Part shown: piece by piece, positions 8,819 to 16,408 of the stretch
Numbering within the stretch: the stretch's first letter is position 1
Layout: every line of letters starts with the position of its first letter
Source: an uncultured Bacteroidales bacterium
GTDB taxonomy: Bacteria; Bacteroidota; Bacteroidia; Bacteroidales; UBA932
DNA: 36,027 nt
Assembly (NCBI GenBank): GCA_947168525.1
Contig: CAMVMG010000020.1
Span: 1 to 36,027, forward strand
Reading direction: 5' to 3'
Translations under genes and position numbers: made by a program
The notes under the pieces: generated by a model
Seen by the model: only the letters and a program-made list of their open reading frames with translations
Database searches by the model: none
What the model was told of the DNA's origin: nothing

Positions 8819-10504
8819 TTATAGATGCTGCTCCACGGCTTCCAGCACCTGGGCTTCCAGTTCCTGTGCCTGCCGGAGAATTTCGTCGGAGCGGCGGAGC
8901 AGTGGCTCTGCGGGCGTCTTGTCCTTGAGGGACGCCGCGTTGATGCGGACGTTCAGGGCCGCTCCCCGGATACCGGCTCTGGCGGCCAGGGCGGCTACGC
9001 CGGCGTCAGATGCGCTGGCGGGATTTCCGCTCCGGGCCATCTGCAGGGCCAGGGGAAGCGCCTCCAGGGCGGTTTCCATCGTGGTCAGCGGCACCTGGGC
9101 GGCATACAGGGTGGCTTCTTCCAGGGCTTTGTCCCGGGCCGATTTCTCCTCCGCCGTACCCTTCGGCATGGAGAAGACATCCATGATGCGGTTGAAGGCG
9201 GCGGTGTCCTCGTCGATAAGGCCCAGGAGCCGGGTCATGAGCTGCTGCCCTTTTTCGGCCACGTCCGAGAATTCTTTCCATCGGGCATCCCAGCCGCGTT
9301 TGTGGGCGCTGAGGTTGGCAACCATGGTGGCCAGGGCGGCGCCGAAGGCCCCCATGCAGGCCGATATGCTGCCTCCGCCCGGGGCGGCGCTCTCCGAGGC
9401 GGTTTCCTCGGCGAAGGCGCGGACGGTCATGTCGGTGAGCCCCGCTTTCCCGTCGTCCATCAGGTATTCGATGACTTTCTCTTTGGGGTTGAAAGGCTTG
9501 AGGTCGTCCAGCGACATGGATTTTACGGCGATTTTCACAATCTCCTCTTCGGGGATGCCCAGGGAGCGCTGCTGCTTTTCCAGGTAGAACCGGCCGGCTT
9601 CCAGTAGTACCCGTTTGGGTACCAGGCCTACGATCTCGGCACCGGTGACGCGGAGTCCGCGGGCGGCTGCCGCACGGGAAACTTCTTCAAAGGCCACGTG
9701 CAGGGGCGTGGTGTCTATATCAGTGATGTTCATGGACACCTGCGCAATGCCGTACTCGTCTATGTACCAGCCGATGGCCTTGCAGCCCTTGAGGGTGCCG
9801 GGAATCCAGATTTGTTCCCCGTTCTCATCTTTCAGGAGCTTGCCGGTGAGGGACCCGCCCTCGCGGGCCTTCCGGCCTTTTTCCCGTACGTCGAAGGCTA
9901 CGGCCATGGCCCGCCGGGTAGAGGTTGTGTTCAGGTTGAAGTTCACGGCTACCAGGAAGTTCCGGGCGCCCACGTTGCTGGCGCCTGCCTTGGCTGCAAC
10001 CTCGTCATAGGCGCCGCCAAAGTCCGGCTTGCGGTCCGGGTCGGCCATTTTCTCGGGCAGGGCCTCGTACTCTCCGGCGCGGCACACCGCCAGGTTCCTG
10101 CGCTCCGGCTTCTGGGCGGCGGCTTCGTACAGGTAGCAGGGGATGCCCAGTTCCTCGTACATGCGCCAGGCCAGTTTCCGGGCCAGGGCAGCGCACTCCT
10201 CCAGGGTGATGCCGCAGACGGGAATCAGCGGGAGCACGTCGGTGGCGCCGCTACGGGGATGAGCGCCATGGTGGCGGCGCATGTCAATGACCTCCTGCGC
10301 CTTTTTGGCGCCCTGGAAGGCGGCTTCCACGACAGGCTCTGGCTCTCCGACAAAAGTCACGACGGTCCGGTTGGTGGCTTCTCCCGGGTCTACGTCCAGT
10401 ACTTTGACTCCTTCCGTGGCCGCTATGGCCGCCACAATAGCGTCTATGATGCTTTTGTCACGTCCTTCACTGTAGTTGGGTACGCATTCGATAATTCTTT
10501 TCAT
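8819..10504 (-). CDS. ftcD: Bifunctional glutamate formimidoyltransferase / formimidoyl-THF cyclodeaminase
   Basis: 561 residues. It moves the formimino group of N-formimidoyl-glutamate to tetrahydrofolate and then cyclises it to methenyl-THF with release of ammonia, so histidine carbon enters the folate pool. The transferase domain covers about residues 1-300 (ECVPNYSEGRD start; HHGAHPRSGATDVLPLIP; NFLVAVNFNLNT). The cyclodeaminase domain covers about 335-540 (VRAFAEETASESAAPGGGSISACMGAFGAAL; later ALEEATLYAAQVPL). This fused architecture is that of animals and many Bacteroidota; other bacteria split it into two genes. It is first in the hut block, so formimino removal is encoded ahead of the upstream pathway steps. 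Confidence 0.96.
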   Translation of the reverse strand: MKRIIECVPNYSEGRDKSIIDAIVAAIAATEGVKVLDVDPGEATNRTVVTFVGEPEPVVEAAFQGAKKAQEVIDMRRHHGAHPRSGATDVLPLIPVCGITLEECAALARKLAWRMYEELGIPCYLYEAAAQKPERRNLAVCRAGEYEALPEKMADPDRKPDFGGAYDEVAAKAGASNVGARNFLVAVNFNLNTTSTRRAMAVAFDVREKGRKAREGGSLTGKLLKDENGEQIWIPGTLKGCKAIGWYIDEYGIAQVSMNITDIDTTPLHVAFEEVSRAAAARGLRVTGAEIVGLVPKRVLLEAGRFYLEKQQRSLGIPEEEIVKIAVKSMSLDDLKPFNPKEKVIEYLMDDGKAGLTDMTVRAFAEETASESAAPGGGSISACMGAFGAALATMVANLSAHKRGWDARWKEFSDVAEKGQQLMTRLLGLIDEDTAAFNRIMDVFSMPKGTAEEKSARDKALEEATLYAAQVPLTTMETALEALPLALQMARSGNPASASDAGVAALAARAGIRGAALNVRINAASLKDKTPAEPLLRRSDEILRQAQELEAQVLEAVEQHL

Positions 10505-10514
10505 TCTTTTGGTT

Positions 10515-10546
10515 ATTAGTTTTAACTAATCGGGCCCATAAAGTTA
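10515..10546 (-). promoter_or_regulatory. Operator-like dyad and -7-like box before ftcD
   Basis: ATTAGTT (10515-10521) and AACTAAT (10524-10530) are perfect arms two bases apart, ending ten bases before the ftcD start codon. Just upstream on the minus strand is TAACTTTA (10546-10539), one base off TAnnTTTG. The dyad therefore lies downstream of a likely transcription start, a position suited to a repressor. No -33 box is evident. Confidence 0.45.
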
Positions 10547-10583
10547 AGAATTATTTCTTGAAGGGAGTATATGTTTTTATTTG

Positions 10584-10612
10584 AGAATTCCAAATTCTGG
10601 CAAAATTGCCAG
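10584..10612. promoter_or_regulatory. Two abutting dyads between ftcD and the HNH gene
   Basis: AGAATT-CCA-AATTCT (10584-10598) runs into CTGGCAA-AA-TTGCCAG (10597-10612). Both have perfect arms with tiny spacers, more like protein-binding sites than RNA hairpins. They lie upstream of ftcD on one side and of the HNH gene on the other. The sequence TATCTTGC at 10639-10646, one base short of the usual TATCTTTG, may be the -7 box of the HNH gene. Confidence 0.5.
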
Positions 10613-10664
10613 GATTGGGGCTTTTCCCGGAGGAGCGCTATCTTGCAAGAAAAAAAGAAGAGCT

Positions 10665-11132
10665 ATGGAAAAGAGAGAGAAATCCCAAAAAGAGCGGTTG
10701 CTGGAAGAGACCGCCGGTGCGTGTATTTACTGTGGCCATCCCCTCACAGGGGAAACCATGGAGACAGACCATATCGTCCCCCGCTCAAAAGGCGGAACCA
10801 ACGATTATGGCAACAAAGTGTGCGCCTGTCCCGCCTGCAATGCTGCCAAGGCAAACCTGGATATCCGCGGATACCTGGCCGGCTTCAGCGGGCGGCGCCG
10901 CCGAAAGTACGAGCATCGCCTGGATGCCCTGGTGGAACAGGGCAAGATGGCGCCGGAAAAACGGGCGCTGCTGTCAGACTGGCGGCAGCCCTCAGGCCTG
11001 CCAATATGGCAGGAGGGGCACGATGGCAGGCATTTTGAAGGGGAACAGCCTGATTATTCAATGGAATTATGGCTGATAAGAAGAAGAACAATAAACAGGA
11101 AATTCCTGATAATAAAAAGCTTGTTGCTTTAG
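10665..11132 (+). CDS. HNH endonuclease family protein
   Basis: 155 residues from ATG 10665, which lies about 20 bases after a -7-like box; the frame is open further upstream but that part is unlike the family. It has a compact HNH core with a zinc ribbon: CIYC (C20, C23), ETDHIVPRSKGG (D35, H36), N50 and CPAC (C55, C58). Such small HNH proteins nick or cut DNA; their role in Bacteroidota is unknown. The C-terminal 21 codons overlap the start of grpE in another frame (64 bases), and the tail there is basic and hydrophobic ([19 protein letters not shown]). That suggests either an extended tail or a lost earlier stop. Confidence 0.8.
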   Translation: MEKREKSQKERLLEETAGACIYCGHPLTGETMETDHIVPRSKGGTNDYGNKVCACPACNAAKANLDIRGYLAGFSGRRRRKYEHRLDALVEQGKMAPEKRALLSDWRQPSGLPIWQEGHDGRHFEGEQPDYSMELWLIRRRTINRKFLIIKSLLL

Positions 11133-11647
11133 AAGCCCGCATAGAGGGATTGAACGAACAGTTGGAGGAAGCGGAGGAAAAACTCAAAGATGCCACCTCC
11201 CAGGCAGAACAGGCCCGGCAAGGGGCTGCAGATGCCAAGGCGGATTACCTGCGCCTGATGGCAGAATTTGACACTTTCCGTCGCCGTACGGCGGAAGAGA
11301 AACTAGCCCTGGTAAGTTCGGCATCGGCCGACACTATCAAGGGCCTTCTCCCCATCCTGGACGATTGTGAAATTGCCCTCGCAGCGCTGGAGAACAGCAG
11401 TGACGCAGAATCCGCCAAGTCCGGCACGCAGATGATCTTCACCAAGCTCACCACCTTCCTCAAGGGAAAGGGACTGGAGCGGATAGAAGCCAAGGGCGCA
11501 GATTTCGATACGGAACTCCACGAAGCCGTCACCACGTTCCCCGCACCGTCGGAAGACCAGAAAGGAAAGGTGATTGACGTAGTGCAGACGGGCTATACCC
11601 TGGGCGGCAAGGTCCTCCGCTATGCTAAAGTTGTTGTAGGAGCATAA
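11069..11647 (+). CDS. grpE: Nucleotide exchange factor GrpE
   Basis: 192 residues. GrpE is the cytoplasmic cochaperone that releases ADP from DnaK. The layout is typical: a charged disordered start, a long coiled coil at about residues 15-60 ([19 protein letters not shown]), the dimerisation helix with [19 protein letters not shown], then the beta-domain with [29 protein letters not shown] and a [16 protein letters not shown] ending. Its first 64 bases overlap the HNH gene. dnaJ starts two bases after the stop, so the two cochaperones are made together; dnaK is not in this window. Confidence 0.96.
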   Translation: MADKKKNNKQEIPDNKKLVALEARIEGLNEQLEEAEEKLKDATSQAEQARQGAADAKADYLRLMAEFDTFRRRTAEEKLALVSSASADTIKGLLPILDDCEIALAALENSSDAESAKSGTQMIFTKLTTFLKGKGLERIEAKGADFDTELHEAVTTFPAPSEDQKGKVIDVVQTGYTLGGKVLRYAKVVVGA

Positions 11648-11649
11648 TT

Positions 11650-12831
11650 ATGGCTAACAAAAGAGACTACTACGAGGTCTTGGGGGTAGACAAGAAGGCA
11701 TCGGCCGACGAAATCAAGTCGGCCTACCGGAAACTGGCCCTCAAATGGCATCCGGACCGTTGGGTAAACGGGACGGACGCAGAGAAAAAGACAGCCGAAG
11801 ACCATTTCAAGGAAGCGGCGGAAGCCTATTCTGTGCTCAGTGACCCTGACAAGCGCGCCAAGTATGACCAGTTCGGTTTTGCCGCAGAACAGATGGGCGG
11901 CGGTGCCGGCGGATTCGACTTCGGCGGCATGGACATCAACGATTTCCTCCGCAATATCTTCGGCGGCGGTTTCGGCTTCGACTTCGGCGGCTTCAGCGGT
12001 TTCGGCGGCGGCTCCTCGGAGCCCCAGCAAAGGGTACTCCGCGGCCGGGACATCCGTACCAGCGTCAAACTCACTCTGGAAGAGATTTCAAAGGGCTGCG
12101 TGAAGGAAGTCACCATAGAGCGCAACCGTCCCTGCACGGACTGTAACGGAAGGGGCGCCAAAAGCGCGGCCGATATCAAAACCTGCCCCACCTGCGGCGG
12201 CCAGGGACGAGTCCGCCAGCAAACCCGTAGCCTGTTCGGCGTAGGGTACACCGTGGGAACCTGCCCGCAGTGCCAGGGAGTGGGTAAGATTATCACCAAT
12301 CCCTGCCGCCGCTGTAACGGAACTGGTCTGGAGCGAAGGCGGGAAACCGTCCGGGTAACCATTCCGGCCGGGGTAGAGGACGGCATGCAGATCACCGTCC
12401 GTTCAGAAGGCCATGCCGCTCCGCAGGGCGGCGTAAACGGAGACCTGCTGGTTGTCATCAACGAGGTGGCGCATCCCCAGTTGCAGCGGGACGGGAACAA
12501 CCTGTTCTATACCCGGATTATCTCCGTCATGGACGCCATGCTGGGATGTGAGGTTTCCATTCCCTGCCTGGACGGCAGCTATAAGGTAAAGGTAGAGCCT
12601 GGCACGCAGTCCGGAACAGTGGTCAAGCTCCGCGGAAAGGGTCTTCCCAGCGTGCAGGGCTATGGCCGTGGCACCGGAGACCTTTACGTGAAGTTCCAGG
12701 TATGGGTGCCCCACAAACTGTCCCGCCAGGAGCGCGAACAGCTGGAGCAAATGCGGAGCAGTTCCTCTTTCACGCCAGACCTTACCCGGGAAGACAAAGC
12801 CACCTTCGACAAGGTGAAAAATATTTTCTAA
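11650..12831 (+). CDS. dnaJ: Chaperone DnaJ
   Basis: 393 residues, a class I J-protein that stimulates DnaK ATPase and binds unfolded clients. The J-domain is at residues 5-75 with HPD at 34-36. A Gly/Phe-rich linker (about 83-122) carries repeated [15 protein letters not shown] runs. All four zinc motifs are present: CTDCNGRG (162), CPTCGGQG (179), CPQCQGVG (205) and CRRCNGTG (219). Client-binding domains and a C-terminal dimer region follow. It lies two bases after grpE. Confidence 0.97.
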   Translation: MANKRDYYEVLGVDKKASADEIKSAYRKLALKWHPDRWVNGTDAEKKTAEDHFKEAAEAYSVLSDPDKRAKYDQFGFAAEQMGGGAGGFDFGGMDINDFLRNIFGGGFGFDFGGFSGFGGGSSEPQQRVLRGRDIRTSVKLTLEEISKGCVKEVTIERNRPCTDCNGRGAKSAADIKTCPTCGGQGRVRQQTRSLFGVGYTVGTCPQCQGVGKIITNPCRRCNGTGLERRRETVRVTIPAGVEDGMQITVRSEGHAAPQGGVNGDLLVVINEVAHPQLQRDGNNLFYTRIISVMDAMLGCEVSIPCLDGSYKVKVEPGTQSGTVVKLRGKGLPSVQGYGRGTGDLYVKFQVWVPHKLSRQEREQLEQMRSSSSFTPDLTREDKATFDKVKNIF

Positions 12832-12846
12832 AAAACCTGGAAAAAT

Positions 12847-12877
12847 TTTGGGATTTTGTAAATAGTTTGTATCTTTG
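12847..12877 (+). promoter_or_regulatory. Strong promoter of rplS
   Basis: TTTG at 12847-12850 and TATCTTTG at 12870-12877 are 19 bases apart, matching the Bacteroidota -33/-7 consensus exactly. It would give a leader of about 60 bases before the rplS ATG. Confidence 0.85.
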
Positions 12878-12946
12878 CAGTCCCAAAACAAACGCAACCT
12901 CTTGTCAGGAGCCAAACCGCAATGTTGCATAAAGAGAATTGAAATT

Positions 12947-13315
12947 ATGGATTTGATAAAAGTTGCAGAGCAGGCTTTCCAGAATGAGAAAGTTGCTTCT
13001 ATCCCGGAATTCAAGGCCGGTGACACCGTCACCGTTACCTACAGAATTAAGGAAGGTGATAAGGAAAGACTCCAGAAGTTCCGCGGAGTAGTTATCCAGA
13101 TCAAGGGTATGGATCCCTTCACCAGAACCTTTACGGTTCGCAAAATCGCCAGCGGCGTGGGTGTAGAAAGGATTTTCCCTTATGAGTCACCGTTCATTGA
13201 CAGCATTGAGGTTAACAAGTTCGGCAAGGTTCGCCGCGCCCGTATCTTCTACCTCCGTGACCTCACCGGTAAGAAAGCACGTATCAAGGAGAAAGTCTAC
13301 GTTGCAGAAAAATAA
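12947..13315 (+). CDS. rplS: 50S ribosomal protein L19
   Basis: 122 residues from ATG 12947 ([11 protein letters not shown]). A longer frame from 12875 would start inside the -7 promoter box. L19 sits at the 30S-50S interface. Family blocks are [55 protein letters not shown] and the C-terminal [23 protein letters not shown]. It is followed after 26 bases by tRNA-Arg and a terminator, so mRNA and tRNA are probably made as one transcript. Confidence 0.97.
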   Translation: MDLIKVAEQAFQNEKVASIPEFKAGDTVTVTYRIKEGDKERLQKFRGVVIQIKGMDPFTRTFTVRKIASGVGVERIFPYESPFIDSIEVNKFGKVRRARIFYLRDLTGKKARIKEKVYVAEK

Positions 13316-13341
13316 GGTAGCGGCCTAAGGCCCTCCAAAAT

Positions 13342-13415
13342 GGCTCCTTAGCTCAATTGAATAGAGCATTTGACTACGGATCAAAAGGTTACAGGTTTGA
13401 GTCCTGTAGGAGTCA
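13342..13415 (+). tRNA. tRNA-Arg (anticodon ACG)
   Basis: A 74-base cloverleaf. The acceptor arms are GGCTCCT and AGGAGTC (one G-U pair), the D stem is GCTC/GAGC, the anticodon stem TTTGA/TCAAA holds the loop CTACGGA with ACG, and the T stem is ACAGG/CCTGT. The discriminator base is A and CCA is not encoded. ACG is normally edited to ICG and reads CGU, CGC and CGA. Confidence 0.95.
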
Positions 13416-13420
13416 CTTCA

Positions 13421-13454
13421 AAACCCCGTCTGACACACGTCAGATGGGGTTTTT
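13421..13454 (+). terminator. Rho-independent terminator after rplS-tRNA-Arg
   Basis: AAACCCCGTCTGAC (13421-13434) pairs with GTCAGATGGGGTTT (13439-13452) across a four-base loop with one G-U pair. TT follows, so the T-run is TTTTT. It lies five bases after the tRNA. Confidence 0.93.
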
Positions 13455-13618
13455 AGTTAGAACTTAACCAAGACATATCTATTGGAACAAACATTAGATG
13501 ACTAGAAACAATCCAACACAGAATCTATCCGAAAGAATTACGGAAAATTACTAAAAAGATTAGGAGGATTGAGAATTATCATTATCTTTGCAACGTAACA
13601 CACAGTAATCAATCATCG
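13455..13618 (+). promoter_or_regulatory. AT-rich promoter region of the BlaI operon
   Basis: This 164-base gap holds TATCTTTG at 13583-13590, 28 bases before the ATG of the repressor gene. No matching -33 box is seen at the usual distance, as might be expected of a regulated promoter. I see no perfect BlaI-type dyad (TACAnnnTGTA). Nothing else stands out. Confidence 0.6.
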
Positions 13619-13984
13619 ATGAAACAGAGACTAACTGCAAAGGAAGAGCAGCTCATGAACATCTTCTGGGCTCATGAGCCCTTGTTTATCAGGGATTTAA
13701 TCAGTTATTTACCAGCGCCGAAGCCACATTATAATACAGTGGCCACACTGGTAAAGTTTCTTGAGGAAAAAGGCTTTGTGGAAAGGGAACCCATGGCTAA
13801 CTCCTTCCGTTATAAGGTAAAGATCAGTGAGCGCCAGTATCACGGAGAAACAGTCTCCGAGGTAGTAGCCCGCTATTATGACAATTCCTACCTGAGCCTG
13901 GTTTCCCAGTTCGTGGAGGAAGACAAGATGGATCTACAGCAACTGAAAGACCTCATCGCCCAAATAGAAGACAACCAGAAATGA
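13619..13984 (+). CDS. BlaI/MecI/CopY-family transcriptional repressor
   Basis: 121 residues, winged-helix DNA-binding domain at about 1-75 (LTAKEEQLMNIFWAHEPLFIRDLISYL, then HYNTVATLVKFLEEKGFVERE) and a short helical dimerisation tail containing SEVVARYYDNSYLSLVSQFVEE. In this family the paired M56 membrane peptidase triggers cleavage of the repressor between its domains. The stop overlaps the next ATG as ATGA, so repressor and sensor are co-translated. In this phylum such pairs commonly regulate functions other than beta-lactam resistance, and no beta-lactamase lies nearby. Confidence 0.92.
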   Translation: MKQRLTAKEEQLMNIFWAHEPLFIRDLISYLPAPKPHYNTVATLVKFLEEKGFVEREPMANSFRYKVKISERQYHGETVSEVVARYYDNSYLSLVSQFVEEDKMDLQQLKDLIAQIEDNQK

Positions 13985-15222
13985 GCCCGTTCCTTCTCTA
14001 TATCGCACGTGCAGGTCTCTATCTGAGCCTGTTCTATGCCTTTTACCTAATGGTGATGCGGCGCACCACTTTCTTCCGGCTTAACCGCACACTTCTGCTC
14101 TCCGGGTCTTATCTGTGTCTTTTGCTACCGTTTGTCCGGCTTAGAAGCGTTAGGGCGGCCAGCACTGCAGCAGAATTGACGATGGTGGCCGTCGGCGCCG
14201 AATCAGAAGGAGTTGCTGCACCAGCCGCTTTCCCGTGGCAGGAAATCTTACTTGGGGTTTATATCACGGGAGCCCTGGTAACACTGACGCTATATGGCAT
14301 ATCGGCCTGGAAGATGGGACGTCTGATTCGGAAAGGGAAAAAAACGGAGCGCGAAGGATGTCGCTTGATTATCCTGGAGGAGGATATTTCTTCGTTCAGT
14401 TGGGGCCAGACCATTGTCATGGGCAGAAAAGACTTGTTGGAGAACCCTGCTATATTTACGCATGAATGGATGCATGTGCAGTGCCGGCACTCGCTGGACC
14501 TGCTGTTTCTCCTTCCCATCCAACTCCTGTTTTGGTGGAATCCGCTGGTGTGGATTACCCGCGAAGAGCTATGTCTGCTTCATGAGTATGAAGCAGACGA
14601 AGGTGTAATTAAAAGAGGCATAGATGCAAGGAGCTATCAGTTACTTCTTGTTCGGAAAGCCGTAGGTGATGAGCGTTTTTCCCTGGCCAGCGGCTTCCAG
14701 CACGCGAAATTAAGCAGCCGCATTGGCATGATGCTGAAGCCATCTTCTTCTGCTTGGATGCGCTGGTCCTACCTCGCCCTTATCCCCGTGCTGGCAGTAC
14801 TGATGTATGCCTGTAATGCCCCCAAGGAGAATTTGGAGCCGGATGAACCTTCAGCCACAGTGATCACAATCAAGAAGTCCGGAGAAATCACCGGGCAGGA
14901 AGCTGTCCCTTACAGTCTCATTGAGTGCGCACCAAAATTTAACGGAGGAGACACTCAGGAGTTCTCCAAATGGGTGAACAGTCAATTGAAGTATCCGGAA
15001 CAAGCCAGGCAGAATGGCATCCAGGGCCGCATAACGATGCGTTTCACCATAGGAACTGACGGCATTGTACGTGACGTAAAGGTGATTCGTGGTTCTCACG
15101 AGTTGCTGGATGCAGAAGCGCTCCGAGTGATTTCCGCATCCCCCAGATGGGAACCAGGCATACAGCACGGTGAAGTTGTTCCCGTCACATTCATATTCCC
15201 GGTTATCTTCCAACTTCGATAA
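13981..15222 (+). CDS. M56 (BlaR1/MecR1-like) membrane metallopeptidase with C-terminal TonB domain
   Basis: 413 residues. The N-terminal half has membrane segments near residues 5-25, 35-55 and 85-110. A cytoplasmic zinc-protease loop follows with HEWMH (H161, E162, H165) and EYEADEGV (E202/D206 region), then hydrophobic helices LLFLLPIQLLFWWNPLVWI and WSYLALIPVLAVLMYACNA. In place of the penicillin-binding sensor of true BlaR1, the periplasmic part (about 315-413) is a TonB C-terminal domain: LKYPEQARQNGIQGRITMRFTIGTDGIVRDVKV and ALRVISASPRWEPG. The zinc ligands look intact. It overlaps its neighbours on both sides (ATGA and TAATG). It probably senses an envelope state and inactivates the repressor by proteolysis. 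Confidence 0.93.
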   Translation: MSPFLLYIARAGLYLSLFYAFYLMVMRRTTFFRLNRTLLLSGSYLCLLLPFVRLRSVRAASTAAELTMVAVGAESEGVAAPAAFPWQEILLGVYITGALVTLTLYGISAWKMGRLIRKGKKTEREGCRLIILEEDISSFSWGQTIVMGRKDLLENPAIFTHEWMHVQCRHSLDLLFLLPIQLLFWWNPLVWITREELCLLHEYEADEGVIKRGIDARSYQLLLVRKAVGDERFSLASGFQHAKLSSRIGMMLKPSSSAWMRWSYLALIPVLAVLMYACNAPKENLEPDEPSATVITIKKSGEITGQEAVPYSLIECAPKFNGGDTQEFSKWVNSQLKYPEQARQNGIQGRITMRFTIGTDGIVRDVKVIRGSHELLDAEALRVISASPRWEPGIQHGEVVPVTFIFPVIFQLR

Positions 15223-16400
15223 TGAAAAAAACATTGCTGATATTTTTATGGATGGTGGTTTGCATCCCGCTGGGAGCGCAGATCACTCATCGAGACTCCG
15301 TGCTCGCCCAAGCCCGGTATCTCAAGAGTATTTACCGCACCGATGACGCCATTGATATGCTGTCGACGCTGGTGCAGCCCGGCGCAATGGACGACGCCGT
15401 GCTCTCCGAACTGGCCGACTGCCACTTCCAGAGCGGGGATTACGAAAGTGCTTCCGGCACCTATTTCCTGCTTTCGTCACGTGCTCCGGAAAACATCCTT
15501 TATAAGATTCGGCTGATGCAGGCATACTTCCGCCTCAAAGCGTTTCCCCAGAGCGTTCAAGCCGGACGGGACATCCTCCAGTTGGACTCCATACCTGCCG
15601 TGGTGAGCTATGTAGGTGACGCTTTCCGGCAAATGGAGCAGCCGGATTCGGCACTTTGGTACTACCGCCGCGCACTGGCCCTGAAACCGATGAATGAATC
15701 AGTGGTAGCAAAAGCAGTCAATGTTCTGATAACAAAGGAGGACTATGATGGGGCGGTCGCCATTACGGAACCTTTTCTCTCCGAAGATCCGGACAATACC
15801 ACCATTTCACCGCTAAAAGGCTTGGCACTTTATCGGAAAGGCGATTACGAGGGTGCTGTACAAGTGTTCCAACGACAGGTGGATATCGGCAACGACTCTT
15901 ATCCCATCCACTATTATCTAGGGCAGAGTTACTGGCATACACAGGTGACATACCGGGCCGAGAAAGAACTCGTCGCCGCATGGCAGATTGATTCAAGCGA
16001 TGTTAACCTGGCCTATTCCATTGCAGCCGTCAAGTTGGAGGCATACCGTTCTTTTGATAAGGAAATAATACCCTGGCTTGACAAAGCCTGGGAGATGATT
16101 CAGCCGAACCCGGCTTTGGCCTCCCGCATTCAGCAGCAATATGGCCTGGCTTACTACCGCAGGCAGGATTCCTGGGACAAAGCCATCGAGCATTACAAAG
16201 AAGCATACCGATATAACCCCAAATTCATATCGGCACTCTCCACCATTGCGTATTGTTATGAAATAAAGAAGGATTACAAGCAGGCTCTCAGGTGGTACGA
16301 GAAATACCTGGAAGTTGCCCGCCCGGGCACACAAGGGTATGAATTCGCAACCAAAAGCGTAAGCTTCCTGAGGGGAGAATTGTTTATGGAAGAACCGTAG
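15222..16400 (+). CDS. Exported TPR-repeat protein
   Basis: 392 residues with a signal peptide (MKKTLLIFLWMVVCIPLGAQ, cleavage near residue 20) and TPR motifs through the rest. Examples are PDSALWYYRRALALKP, YDGAVAITEPFLSEDPDN, GDYEGAVQVFQRQVDIGN, WDKAIEHYKEAYRYNP and YKQALRWYEKYLEVARP. TPR arrays bind proteins or peptides, so a periplasmic scaffold between the inner-membrane peptidase and the outer-membrane barrel is plausible but inferred. The ATG overlaps the upstream stop by one base, and the barrel gene begins eight bases after its stop. Confidence 0.9.
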   Translation: MKKTLLIFLWMVVCIPLGAQITHRDSVLAQARYLKSIYRTDDAIDMLSTLVQPGAMDDAVLSELADCHFQSGDYESASGTYFLLSSRAPENILYKIRLMQAYFRLKAFPQSVQAGRDILQLDSIPAVVSYVGDAFRQMEQPDSALWYYRRALALKPMNESVVAKAVNVLITKEDYDGAVAITEPFLSEDPDNTTISPLKGLALYRKGDYEGAVQVFQRQVDIGNDSYPIHYYLGQSYWHTQVTYRAEKELVAAWQIDSSDVNLAYSIAAVKLEAYRSFDKEIIPWLDKAWEMIQPNPALASRIQQQYGLAYYRRQDSWDKAIEHYKEAYRYNPKFISALSTIAYCYEIKKDYKQALRWYEKYLEVARPGTQGYEFATKSVSFLRGELFMEEP

Positions 16401-16408
16401 TTTGAAAG

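Noticed and set aside
13619..15222. Beta-lactam resistance regulators blaI-blaR1
   Set aside because: The sensor has a TonB domain instead of a penicillin-binding domain, and no beta-lactamase or PBP gene follows.
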